Origin: Nostoc sp. 106C
GTDB lineage: Bacteria; Cyanobacteriota; Cyanobacteriia; Cyanobacteriales; Nostocaceae
Assembly: GCF_002154725.1 (NCBI RefSeq)
Contig: NZ_MTAW01000145.1
Span: 1-64,000 of the forward strand
DNA length: 64,000 nucleotides
Direction: 5' to 3'
Position 1 is the stretch's first letter; each line of letters begins with the position of its first letter. Positions 9,062 to 17,044 of this stretch are shown one piece after another. A program made the position numbers and the translations under genes. Under the pieces are notes generated by a model. That model was given only the letters and a program-made list of their open reading frames with translations. It did not search any database and was not told the origin of the DNA.

Positions 9062-10180
9062 ATGGCAGCTACAAACGGGAAGCGCAAAATTCGTTACGCC
9101 GTTGTGGGATTAGGTTGGATTGCCCAGGAAACTGTGCTGCCTGCTTTTGCCGAAACTGAAAATTCACAACTAGTTGCCTTGTTTTCCGAAGACCAACTCA
9201 AGCGTGAGGAATTGGGTAAGCAGTATGGAGTCAAGGCTTATTGTTACGATGACTATGACAACTGCTTAAAAAGTGGCGAAATTGATGCAGTCTACATTGC
9301 ATTGCCCAACCATCTCCACTGCGATTACACTGTGTGGGCAGCAAACGCTAAAGTTCATGTGCTTTGCGAGAAGCCAATGGCTGTAACAGAACAAGAGTGC
9401 GAACAAATGATTCGTGCTGCTAAAGATAATCGCGTCAAGCTGATGATTGCTTATCGTCTGCATTTTGACCAAGCAAATATGCAAGCAGTAGAGCTTGCTA
9501 ATTCTGGCAAAATTGGTGAACCCCGGATTTTTAACTCAGTATTTTCGCAGCAGGTTGCGGAAGGCAACGTTCGCTTAGAGGCAATCTCTAATGGTGGTGG
9601 TACTGTTTACGATATGGGTGTGTATTGCATCAATGCTGCCCGCTATCTGTTTCGGGATGAACCAAATGAAGTTTTCGCCTTCAGTGTAAGCAAAGACGAC
9701 AAGCGCTTTGATGAAGCTGACGAAATGACAAGTGCTATTTTGCGTTTCCCAAAACAGAGATTGGCAAACTTTACTTCTAGCTTTGGTGCTGCATCAGCTT
9801 CCAGCTTAGAACTTCTTAGCACAAAAGGTAATTTACAGATGGATTCACCATATAACTATGTGGGAGAACTGAAGCATAAAATCACCATCAACAATGAGAC
9901 ACAGGAAAAATCCTATGCTGCTGGCAATCAGTTTGCCGCAGAAATTACCTATTTCTCTGACTGCATACTGAATAACAAAGAACCAGAACCATCAGGTGAA
10001 GAAGGGTTGGCAGATGTTCGGATTATTCGTGCTATTTACCAATCAGCACAAACAGGTCAGCCTGTGCAATTGGGTGAGTTTAAGCGCCAGCATCGACCAT
10101 CAGCCCAGCAAATTATTCAGCGTCCTGAGGCTGAATCGCCAGACTTAATTCATGTAGCCGATCCTACGGGTAAGTCGTAA
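9062..10180 (+). CDS. Gfo/Idh/MocA family oxidoreductase
   Basis: A 372-residue sugar-type oxidoreductase. The Rossmann motif GLGWIA is at 16-21, and LCEKPMA with catalytic K104 ends the NAD(P) domain. The C-terminal alpha/beta domain carries GGGTVYDMGVYCINAARYLF. The family oxidises or reduces sugars, inositols or biliverdin-like substrates; this sequence is nearest the glucose-fructose oxidoreductase type, but no Tat signal is present, so it is cytoplasmic. A near-perfect AGGAGG sits seven bases before the ATG, suggesting strong translation. It is followed after 37 bases by a PEBP gene, possibly co-transcribed. Confidence 0.88.
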   Translation: MAATNGKRKIRYAVVGLGWIAQETVLPAFAETENSQLVALFSEDQLKREELGKQYGVKAYCYDDYDNCLKSGEIDAVYIALPNHLHCDYTVWAANAKVHVLCEKPMAVTEQECEQMIRAAKDNRVKLMIAYRLHFDQANMQAVELANSGKIGEPRIFNSVFSQQVAEGNVRLEAISNGGGTVYDMGVYCINAARYLFRDEPNEVFAFSVSKDDKRFDEADEMTSAILRFPKQRLANFTSSFGAASASSLELLSTKGNLQMDSPYNYVGELKHKITINNETQEKSYAAGNQFAAEITYFSDCILNNKEPEPSGEEGLADVRIIRAIYQSAQTGQPVQLGEFKRQHRPSAQQIIQRPEAESPDLIHVADPTGKS

Positions 10181-10217
10181 CGAGGAACTGGGGAATAGAG
10201 GCTAGGGATTTGGAAAT

Positions 10218-10685
10218 ATGGAAATCAGAAGTTCAGCTTTCTTTATCGGCAATACGATTCCATTTAAATACACTTGCGATGGAGACGATATCTCTCCGCC
10301 AATATATTGGGAAGACCCTCCGCAAGGGACACAGAGTTTTGCTTTGATTTTAGATGACCCAGATGCACCTAAACAAACTTTTACCCACTGGGTTGTCTAC
10401 AACATACCTGCTGATAACCGCGAACTACCAGAAGGCATTACTCAAGAGCCTAAATTAAAAAATGGTGGTGTGCAAGGAAAAAACAGTTTTGGTAAGTTAG
10501 GTTTTGGGGGACCTTGCCCACCTCCGAAACACGGCGCTCATCGTTACTTTTTCAAAATCTTTGCTTTAGACCAATCGCTTGATTTACCTCCAGGTGCAAC
10601 TAAAGAAGAACTATTGCAAGCGATGGAAGGTCATGTGTTGGATAAGGCTGAAGTTATGGGTCGTTATGCTAGGGAGACTGAGTAG
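10218..10685 (+). CDS. YbhB/YbcL family Raf kinase inhibitor-like (PEBP) protein
   Basis: A 155-residue phosphatidylethanolamine-binding-protein fold. Signature segments are LILDDPDAP (44-51), THWVVYNIP (56-64) and FGGPCPPPKHGAHRYFF (97-112), which build the anion-binding pocket. Bacterial members are conserved but have no settled role. There is no signal peptide. It lies 37 bases after the oxidoreductase gene on the same strand and is followed by a long hairpin at 10705-10748. Confidence 0.88.
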   Translation: MEIRSSAFFIGNTIPFKYTCDGDDISPPIYWEDPPQGTQSFALILDDPDAPKQTFTHWVVYNIPADNRELPEGITQEPKLKNGGVQGKNSFGKLGFGGPCPPPKHGAHRYFFKIFALDQSLDLPPGATKEELLQAMEGHVLDKAEVMGRYARETE

Positions 10686-10704
10686 CGAATATAACTAATT
10701 AATT

Positions 10705-10748
10705 GGGGCATAGAGCATGGGATTTCGATACCCCATTCGCTATGCCCC
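10705..10748. terminator. long stem-loop after the PEBP gene
   Basis: GGGGCATAG (10705-10713) pairs perfectly with CTATGCCCC (10740-10748). An inner ATGGG/CCCAT stem follows after symmetric 3-base internal loops. It lies 20 bases after the PEBP stop. No T run follows, so it may instead be a dispersed palindromic repeat or an mRNA-stabilising hairpin. Confidence 0.5.
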
Positions 10749-10803
10749 ATACTAGAGATGAGACGACAACTAGTTGAAGTGCAGTAAAGACAAGAATGAA
10801 ATT

Positions 10804-10986
10804 CTAAATAGCTGTATCTTCTCTGCCTATCTGTTGGCGAATGGTATCAATAGCTGCATTAATACCAGCCAGCCTGGACTCTAAATCATCTCGCATCCAA
10901 GTTAGGAATTTTAGTTTATGCTCTAAGCGAGATTTGCGCGAAATAGGTTCGCCACCATAACAGTAATTGCCCCAAAAAGGAAACAT
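10804..10986 (-). CDS. small coiled-coil hypothetical protein, 60 aa
   Basis: A 60-residue acidic/basic helical protein. A short aromatic N-terminus (MFPFWGNYCYGGE) precedes a predicted amphipathic helix, residues 22-55, with heptad-like leucines and isoleucines. AGAGG stands about six bases before the ATG, which supports a real gene. No family recognised; it may be a small adaptor or regulator. It is alone on its strand here. Confidence 0.55.
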   Translation of the reverse strand: MFPFWGNYCYGGEPISRKSRLEHKLKFLTWMRDDLESRLAGINAAIDTIRQQIGREDTAI

Positions 10987-11315
10987 AGTTAGCCTCTCTA
11001 TTTAGCCGAGTAACAGTGCAGAATTTTGCACCACCACATTACATTCTGGCTAATCACAATCAGACAGATGGTGTAACGACCGATCCATTTCTTGCGTGTT
11101 TAGCGAACTCTAGCCTTTCTATAAGATGTAAGGACAAAACTAACAAAAATAGCAATTTTTTAAAAAATTTATAATTAACCGTCCATAAGCGCCGATAAAG
11201 TTGATTTAAGCAAAAAGTGTACTTAACAAAAATTAAGGTAGTATAGCTGCTCAAACAGTTGAAGTTCGCCACAGTGGAGATAGCAGTTTTTATCTCAGTT
11301 TTCCTGGCAACTTAA
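10987..11315. other. intergenic region upstream of the Rieske fusion gene
   Basis: About 330 bases between divergent genes. A 70-codon minus-strand frame (11060-11272) has no ribosome site or family resemblance and is discounted. Promoters for both neighbours must lie here. No repeats seen. Confidence 0.45.
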
Positions 11316-13076
11316 ATGACTCAAATATCTGAAGCTCCAACCCATATAGACCAATATGTTCGTGTTGCTAAACTTGCAGATGTTCAAAAAGCAGGTAGCT
11401 TATTGGTTCGCAGCGAAAACCACACCATAGCGCTGTTTTATTCTCATAATCAAGTCTATGCAATTGATAACCGTTGCCCTCACATGGGCTTTCCTCTTCA
11501 CGGTAGTACTTGCAAAGATGGTATTGTTACCTGTCCGTGGCACTATGCCCGCTTCGACCTTGCTAGTGGCGGAACGTTCGATTCCTGGGCTGATGATGTC
11601 CCCGCCTTTCCTGTTGAAATTCGCGATGAGGAAGTTTGGGTAAATCTTGCCCCTCCAGCTAACCTCCATGCTCACCACCGCCAGCGTCTTCAAGATGGTT
11701 TGGAACAGAGTATTTCGTTAGTGATAGCTAAATCAACCGTCGCCTTACTAGACATGGGGACGGATCCTACTGAACCATTCCAAATGGGATTGGAATTTGG
11801 CGTTCGTTATAACAAGGCGGGATGGAGTACAGGCTTAACCATTCACACTTGCATGATGAATCTACTGCCTTATCTTGATGCAGAAGACAAACCCCGCGCT
11901 CTTTTTCAGGGACTTTCAGCGGTAGCTAATGACAGCGCGGGTGCGCCACCTCAGTTTGTGGTTCACCCATTGCCCAATTCCAATGTTGACTTAAGTACCC
12001 TGAAAAGCTGGTTTTGCCAGTTTATTGAGGTACGGGATAGTGAAGCGGCGCAAAGGTGTTTGGTAACAGCAATACGCATCGGGGCTACTTCCGAGCAAAT
12101 TGCAGATATGCTGTTCACGGCTGCTACAGACCATCGCTACATCGATATTGGTCATACAATCGACTTCATCAATAAGGCGTTGGAAGCACTTGATGCTGTT
12201 GGCTGGCAAGGAGCAGAGTTAGTTTTAGCGAGTCTAGTTTCTGGTTTAGCAAATGCTTCTCGCATGGAAGAGTCAAATTCTTGGCGCTACCCTGTAGATT
12301 TGGTGGCAATTTTGGCGTCTACTTTTGAGCAGCTACCTACAGCATTAGCTACAGGACAATCTCGACGGGGAACTTGGTCTGGTCAAGACGAATTAGTACC
12401 AATTTTACTAGGTGAAGATCCACAAGCGATCGCCAACTCTCTACTCAATGCCCTGCAATCGGGTTGTACTGAGGAGCAGTTAGCTAGTGTAGTTAGTTAT
12501 ACTGCTGCTCTGCGTGTAGCTCGTTTCCACACCAATAACGACTTTAGCGACTGGAATTCTGCACACCATCCATTCACCTTTGCCAATGCAGTGCATCAAG
12601 GATTGCGACGAGTGCCTTCAATGGAACTGCTGCGAGGTGTGTTTGATGCTGCTATGAGCGTCTATTTAAATCGGTTCTTGAATGTGCCACCAGCAAGACT
12701 TCCAGAACCAAAAGACCTCGTACAAAATCCCGAAGAATTGCTCAAGCAACTACCAGATTTATTGGATCGTCAGCAGCAAGTAAATGAGGCTGGTAAGTTA
12801 GTGGCTCGTTATTTGTACAGTGGTGGTGCTGTTGAACGACTGATGGCAATGTTGGGTAAATTGATGCTGCGAGAAAATCGTGATTTTCATGTGATTCAAG
12901 AAATAGAAGCAGCTTTTCGGCAATATACCCTGTTGGATCAAACTGCTGGTATTCACGTACTGGTAGCGGCAGCACGGTATTTAGCAGCACATTCACCCAC
13001 AATGCGATCGCAAGGGCAGACCTATCAAATCGCTGATAGATTACACAAAGGCGATCGGTTATTTGAGGAGTCTTAA
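11316..13076 (+). CDS. Rieske [2Fe-2S] domain fused to a large uncharacterised helical domain
   Basis: A 586-residue protein. Residues 12-110 are a Rieske ferredoxin-type domain with both cluster-binding boxes, CPH (C54, H56) and CPWH (C73, H76), closest to the small soluble ferredoxin components of oxygenases or nitrite reductases. The remaining 470 residues are mostly alpha-helical and carry a histidine-rich stretch, HTNNDF...HHPF...VHQG, at 405-427, plus H177 and H280. That is suggestive of a metal site, but I cannot name the family. The Rieske part probably delivers electrons to the C-terminal part in cis. It stands alone, with lpxD 117 bases downstream. Confidence 0.8.
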   Translation: MTQISEAPTHIDQYVRVAKLADVQKAGSLLVRSENHTIALFYSHNQVYAIDNRCPHMGFPLHGSTCKDGIVTCPWHYARFDLASGGTFDSWADDVPAFPVEIRDEEVWVNLAPPANLHAHHRQRLQDGLEQSISLVIAKSTVALLDMGTDPTEPFQMGLEFGVRYNKAGWSTGLTIHTCMMNLLPYLDAEDKPRALFQGLSAVANDSAGAPPQFVVHPLPNSNVDLSTLKSWFCQFIEVRDSEAAQRCLVTAIRIGATSEQIADMLFTAATDHRYIDIGHTIDFINKALEALDAVGWQGAELVLASLVSGLANASRMEESNSWRYPVDLVAILASTFEQLPTALATGQSRRGTWSGQDELVPILLGEDPQAIANSLLNALQSGCTEEQLASVVSYTAALRVARFHTNNDFSDWNSAHHPFTFANAVHQGLRRVPSMELLRGVFDAAMSVYLNRFLNVPPARLPEPKDLVQNPEELLKQLPDLLDRQQQVNEAGKLVARYLYSGGAVERLMAMLGKLMLRENRDFHVIQEIEAAFRQYTLLDQTAGIHVLVAAARYLAAHSPTMRSQGQTYQIADRLHKGDRLFEES

Positions 13077-13193
13077 TTTCTCAGTGTCCTCTGTGGTTAA
13101 TTTATTTCTGGGAAATCCCTAAATTATGAACATCTTGCTGACAAAGAGCGACAATTATCTTGCCTTCATAGATGATTCATGAAATAAATAACA

Positions 13194-14237
13194 ATGAAAT
13201 TCAGCGAAATTGTTAGCCGACTTGGAAACATCGTTACCGACCATAGTCTTACCACCAATCAAAACGATGACCCAGATATTACAGGGTTAGCAGCTATTGA
13301 TGAAGCTACCAGCGGTACTCTCAGCTATGTAGAAGGGCCAAAATTTTTTTCTTGGGTAAGTAAGACAAATGCTAGTGCATTAATTTTGCCTCAGGACAAA
13401 ACATTACAATTGCAGGCACAAGAACGTGGTGTTGTCTGGATAGCCACACCAGAACCGCGATTGTTATTTGCTAAAGCGATCGCACTCTTCTACCAACCAT
13501 ACCGTCCGACTGCGGAAATTCATTCAACTGCTGTAATTCACCCCACCGCAGAAATTGGTAGCGATGTTTATATTGGCCCTCATGTGGTAATTCAGCCACG
13601 GGTGAAAATTGGCAATGGTGCAATTATTCATCCTAATGTGGTGATTTACCCAGATGCTATCATCGGCGATCGCACTACTTTACACGCCAACTGTACCATT
13701 CACGAACGCACTCAAATTGGTGCAGATTGTGTCATTCATAGTGGTACCGTCATTGGTGCAGAAGGTTTTGGCTTTGTTCCTACCCGTACTGGTTGGGTAA
13801 AAATGGAACAATCTGGTTACACTGTTTTAGAAGATCGGGTAGAAGTTGGCTGCAACAGCGCCATTGACCGCCCAGCCGTCGGAGAAACACGCATAGGTCG
13901 AGATACAATAATTGACAACTTAGTTCAAATAGGTCATGGTTGCAAAATTGGTGCTGGCTGTGCAATAGCTGGTCAAGCTGGGATGGCCGGAGGCGTACAA
14001 ATTGGCAATCGCGTGATCTTGGCTGGACAAACAGGAATTGCCAATCAAGTCAAAATTGGTGACGGTGCGATCGCATCTGCTCAAGCTGGCATTCATAACG
14101 ATGTTGCACCTGGAGAAATTATCTCTGGTACTCCCGCCATTCCCCACAAAGTATATCTAAAAGTATGTGCCATTTATAACCGCCTGCCAGAAATGTATAA
14201 GTTGCTCAAACAACTGCAACGCCAAGAACAAAAATAA
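13194..14237 (+). CDS. lpxD: UDP-3-O-acylglucosamine N-acyltransferase LpxD
   Basis: A 347-residue LpxD, the third enzyme of lipid A synthesis, which N-acylates UDP-3-O-acyl-glucosamine using acyl-ACP in the cytoplasm. The N-terminal uridine-binding domain (1-100) leads into a left-handed beta helix of hexapeptide repeats (IHPTAEIGSDVYIGPH onwards, 115-300). The catalytic histidine is H248 in VQIGHGCKIG, and EGFGF at 190-194 is a family hallmark. The C-terminal helix binds ACP. Length is normal. The usual partners lpxA, lpxC and fabZ are not in this window. Confidence 0.93.
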   Translation: MKFSEIVSRLGNIVTDHSLTTNQNDDPDITGLAAIDEATSGTLSYVEGPKFFSWVSKTNASALILPQDKTLQLQAQERGVVWIATPEPRLLFAKAIALFYQPYRPTAEIHSTAVIHPTAEIGSDVYIGPHVVIQPRVKIGNGAIIHPNVVIYPDAIIGDRTTLHANCTIHERTQIGADCVIHSGTVIGAEGFGFVPTRTGWVKMEQSGYTVLEDRVEVGCNSAIDRPAVGETRIGRDTIIDNLVQIGHGCKIGAGCAIAGQAGMAGGVQIGNRVILAGQTGIANQVKIGDGAIASAQAGIHNDVAPGEIISGTPAIPHKVYLKVCAIYNRLPEMYKLLKQLQRQEQK

Positions 14238-14340
14238 GGAGTTAACCATACTCAGTGCTAAGTAATAAATGAGAATCCTCCCTCAGTACTCAGCACTATC
14301 CATTAGACTTCTTGCAAAAATCCGAATAAGAATAAAAAAA

Positions 14341-14400
14341 CCACAGATAAACGCAGATGAACACCGATATTTATCTGTGTTTATCTGTGTTTATCTGTGG
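14341..14400. repeat. palindromic repeat built from CCACAGATAAACRCAGAT units
   Basis: The left arm starts CCACAGATAAACGCAGATGA and the right arm is its near-perfect reverse complement, ending TTATCTGTGG, over 60 bases. Each arm consists of shorter ATCTGTGTTT-like units. Elements of this type are scattered through Nostocales genomes, and a related one lies at 42768-42836. Confidence 0.7.
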
Positions 14401-14732
14401 TTCGATATTCAAAAAATTGACTTATGCAAGAGACTTCATGAGTGCAACTCACAAGGAACAATGAAAATGTTTTTTCCTCCTGCCTCCTGCCTCCTGCCTT
14501 ATTTTCAAGGCAGGTCTGTTGATAACTCTTTTCTGGGAAGCACTACTACCCTAAGTAGGGTTTCCCCTAATAACTAAATTTTTGTTTTATTTCAATATAT
14601 AGACATAGGCGATCGCAAAGCGCTAACCAAAAAAATAATTCTTGGTTTTTCACGATTTCCTTTGCTAAATTACCAATTACTCGAATCCCAAATTTAGTTA
14701 ATAGTACTGGTTCTCTGGAGGTTAATCAACTT
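14401..14732. other. repeat-rich spacer between lpxD and hsp20
   Basis: It contains a short tandem tract of CCTGCCT heptamers (about 14477-14499), the kind of heptameric STRR common in heterocystous cyanobacteria, and an AT-rich promoter-like stretch before hsp20. A 102-codon frame crossing the repeats is discounted. No CIRCE element is seen upstream of the heat-shock gene. Confidence 0.5.
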
Positions 14733-15224
14733 ATGGTATTAGTTCGTTGGCAACCCTTCTCAGAAATGGAAAGTCTTCGGCGTCAAATGGATAGAATGTT
14801 TGACGAATTAGGGGGAGTTAACTCTCAAGCTACACAAACTTGGACTCCAGCAATTGAATTGCAAGATACTAACGAAAGCCTGATTTTGCGAGCCGAAATT
14901 CCAGGAATTGAAGGTAAAGACTTAGATGTTCATGTAACAAGAGAAGCAGTTTCTATTGCTGGTGAAACCCGGCTACAACGGAACACAGATGAACGCGGTT
15001 ATTTCCGTTCTGAATTCCGCTATGGTAAATTCCAAAGGATAGTTCCTTTACCTGTTCCCATTCAGAACGATCGAGTACAAGCCGAGTTTAAGAATGGGAT
15101 TTTGACATTAACACTGCCTAAGGTAGAAGAAGTCAAACAAAAAGTAGTCAAAATTAATTTGGCTGAGAACAAAGGAGCGTTCGCAGGCTCAGAATCGAAA
15201 GAAACAGTTGATGTCTGGTCTTAA
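14733..15224 (+). CDS. Hsp20/alpha-crystallin small heat-shock protein
   Basis: A 163-residue small heat-shock protein. The alpha-crystallin domain runs from about 38 to 143 and ends in the diagnostic NGILTLTLPK (121-130). The C-terminal KINL corresponds to the I-x-I/L tail that bridges subunits in the oligomer. It is an ATP-independent holdase that keeps unfolding proteins soluble; the cyanobacterial HspA also associates with thylakoids. A GGAGG ribosome site precedes the ATG. It is monocistronic, with a bidirectional hairpin at 15284-15315 downstream. Confidence 0.9.
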   Translation: MVLVRWQPFSEMESLRRQMDRMFDELGGVNSQATQTWTPAIELQDTNESLILRAEIPGIEGKDLDVHVTREAVSIAGETRLQRNTDERGYFRSEFRYGKFQRIVPLPVPIQNDRVQAEFKNGILTLTLPKVEEVKQKVVKINLAENKGAFAGSESKETVDVWS

Positions 15225-15283
15225 CTTGACCAATAGCAAAATTTGCGATCGCCTTTAACCAAACTCATTAATATAAACACTTA

Positions 15284-15315
15284 AAATTAGGGTAGGCAAA
15301 TAGCCACCCTAATTT
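15284..15315. terminator. bidirectional hairpin between convergent genes
   Basis: AAATTAGGGT (15284-15293) pairs with ACCCTAATTT (15306-15315). GGC/GCC extends the stem past a one-base bulge, leaving an AAATA loop. It sits between the convergent hsp20 and CCG-domain genes and can serve both directions. The T tracts are short. Confidence 0.65.
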
Positions 15316-15357
15316 GCTTATTGACTACACTCAGCAATAGGTACTCAGGACTCTTCA

Positions 15358-16263
15358 TTAAAAGCCTAATTTTTCTAACACTGGTTTTGTCGAAACAATG
15401 TGACGTTCCAAACCCAATTCTTTTGGACTAACTCCTAACGCTAAAGCAATTAATTGGGGTAAATGTAACACTGGTAAACCCAGTTTCTTTTCAATTACCT
15501 TTTCGACCTCTGGCTGACGAGAATCTAAATTGAGATGGCATAGAGGACAAGGCGTAACTAAACAATCAGCACCAGCAGCCAAAGCGTCTTGAATATGCAT
15601 CCCCGCCATCTTAAAAGATTGGGTAGTGGCGTAGCTGGCTAAAGGCCAACCACAACATTGGGTACGACCTCGATAATAAATTGGTTCTGCACCTACTGCC
15701 CGAAAAACATTTTCCATCGCTTCTGGTCGGAAAGGGTCATCATAGGGCATGGCTTGTTGAGCGCGGAGGAGGTAGCAACCATAAAACGCCGCACATTTTA
15801 GTCCAGTCAACTTGCGGGTGACACGTTTGGTAATTTCTTCCAAACCATAATCTGTTACCAAAGCATAGAGAAGATGTTTAACTTCTGTACTACCGCGATA
15901 TGGTAAACAGCCTTCTTTCGCCAGCAAACCATTAACTTGCTCAATATATTCCGGTTTTTTTGTCTGACATTGTTTCAGACGTTCATCGACATGACCGATA
16001 ACACCTTGACAAGTGCTGCAATGGGTAAGTAAGGGTAAATTTAACTCTTCTGCTAAAGCAATATTCCGGGCATTAACAGTATCTTCTAATAGTTGAGAAT
16101 CTTCTTTAAACGTGCCCGAACCGCAGCAAGCAGCTTTTTTCAGTTCAATAAGTTGAATGCCTAATGCTTGGGTTAAAGCTTGAGTTGATTGGTAAAGCTC
16201 CCGACAAGCACCTTGGGCAACACAACCAGGAAAATAAGCGTATTTCAGTGTTTGAGATAGCAT
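15358..16263 (-). CDS. CCG-domain Fe-S protein, HdrB / SdhE-like
   Basis: A 301-residue protein with two cysteine-rich CCG domains. The first has C14, C46-C47 (AACCGSG) and CSTC at 82-85; the second has CCGWPLA and TPCPLCH. This is the subunit-B architecture of heterodisulfide reductase and of the archaeal/cyanobacterial-type succinate dehydrogenase E subunit, where the cysteines hold an unusual [4Fe-4S] or zinc centre. The expected redox partners (FAD or Fe-S subunits) are not adjacent. The ATG at 16263 is preferred over an in-frame TTG at 16287. It probably takes part in quinone- or thiol-linked electron transfer; the exact substrate is unknown. Confidence 0.8.
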   Translation of the reverse strand: MLSQTLKYAYFPGCVAQGACRELYQSTQALTQALGIQLIELKKAACCGSGTFKEDSQLLEDTVNARNIALAEELNLPLLTHCSTCQGVIGHVDERLKQCQTKKPEYIEQVNGLLAKEGCLPYRGSTEVKHLLYALVTDYGLEEITKRVTRKLTGLKCAAFYGCYLLRAQQAMPYDDPFRPEAMENVFRAVGAEPIYYRGRTQCCGWPLASYATTQSFKMAGMHIQDALAAGADCLVTPCPLCHLNLDSRQPEVEKVIEKKLGLPVLHLPQLIALALGVSPKELGLERHIVSTKPVLEKLGF

Positions 16264-16673
16264 ATAAGTATATTTGTTTGAGGGCAACAGCTCTCAAAAA
16301 TCAATTTTTGATCTTCCCTTGCCAGTGTAGCTTGCAAGGCTATGTATCCGGATTTGGACATTGTAAAAAAAATCAGTAAGAATTGCAAAATAGACACATG
16401 TTTACAGCGTATGCGTAGGCGTAGCCCGTCGTAGACATCGCTTTGCGGTTTCTGTTGCCTAACCTTGCTTTCTCTAACGTTGGGCAACATTAGGGACTAT
16501 CGCATAGGGCACTCTATGACCCAACCATTCCACAAAAGAATGGCAAAAGGGTTTGCTGTCAGAAAATTCTTCGGCAGTATACGGGCGATCGCGCTTTCCG
16601 ATAAGATGTATATGCTCAAAACAATGTCGCCGATAAAGAGCAGATCGTAGCAACTGGTTAAGGACTTTTATCT
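16264..16673. other. divergent spacer between CCG gene and acpP
   Basis: It holds a GC-rich dispersed element near 16413-16441 (separate entry) and the acpP promoter region. Open frames of 61-81 codons crossing this spacer lack ribosome sites and are discounted. Confidence 0.5.
16413..16448. repeat. Nostoc-type dispersed short repeat
   Basis: It begins GCGTAGGCGTAGCCCGTCG and continues with TAGACATCGCTTTGCGG. The GCGTAGCCCGTCGyAGACATCGC pattern is one I associate with intergenic repeats copied many times in Nostoc and Anabaena genomes. It has no coding content. Confidence 0.55.
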
Positions 16674-16925
16674 ATGAGCCAAACGGAAGTTTTTGAAAGA
16701 GTTAAGAAAGTCGTCGCTGAACAACTGGGTGTTGAGGCTGAAACTATCAGACCACAATCCACGTTTATTGACGATTTAGGAGCTGATTCCCTAGATATTG
16801 TGGAACTAGTAATGGCTTTTGAAGAAGAATTTGATATTGAAATTCCCGATGAAGCCGCCGAAAAGATTTTATCGGTTCAAGAGGCAGTGGATTATATCAA
16901 CAGCAAAGCTGCTGCATCTGCCTGA
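16674..16925 (+). CDS. acpP: acyl carrier protein
   Basis: An 83-residue ACP. The DLGADSLD motif places the phosphopantetheine-bearing serine at S39, and the helix-2 acidic face ([17 protein letters not shown]) docks fatty-acid synthase partners. It carries growing acyl chains in type II fatty-acid synthesis and supplies LpxD. The length and acidic composition are typical. fabF follows after 119 bases on the same strand, the usual acpP-fabF arrangement. Confidence 0.96.
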   Translation: MSQTEVFERVKKVVAEQLGVEAETIRPQSTFIDDLGADSLDIVELVMAFEEEFDIEIPDEAAEKILSVQEAVDYINSKAAASA

Positions 16926-17044
16926 AAAGCTATTGGGGTCGAGGCTTGGGAATTGGGGAGCAGGAAAAACTCCATTCCCTGGTTTCTAGTCCCTAATATC
17001 TAGTACTCCCTTTTTGCTGCTTTCTCGCCACCTTTAACTTAGTC

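Noticed and set aside
11060-11272. 70-codon minus frame upstream of the Rieske gene
   Set aside because: No ribosome site, AT-driven composition, no family resemblance.
14269-14577. 102-codon frame between lpxD and hsp20
   Set aside because: It runs through palindromic and heptameric repeats and resembles no protein.
14640-14700. TCGAATCCC resembling a tRNA T-loop
   Set aside because: No matching acceptor stem or anticodon arm could be built around it; no tRNA is supported anywhere in the window.
16465-16650. 61-codon frame upstream of acpP
   Set aside because: It overlaps the probable acpP promoter region and has no ribosome site.
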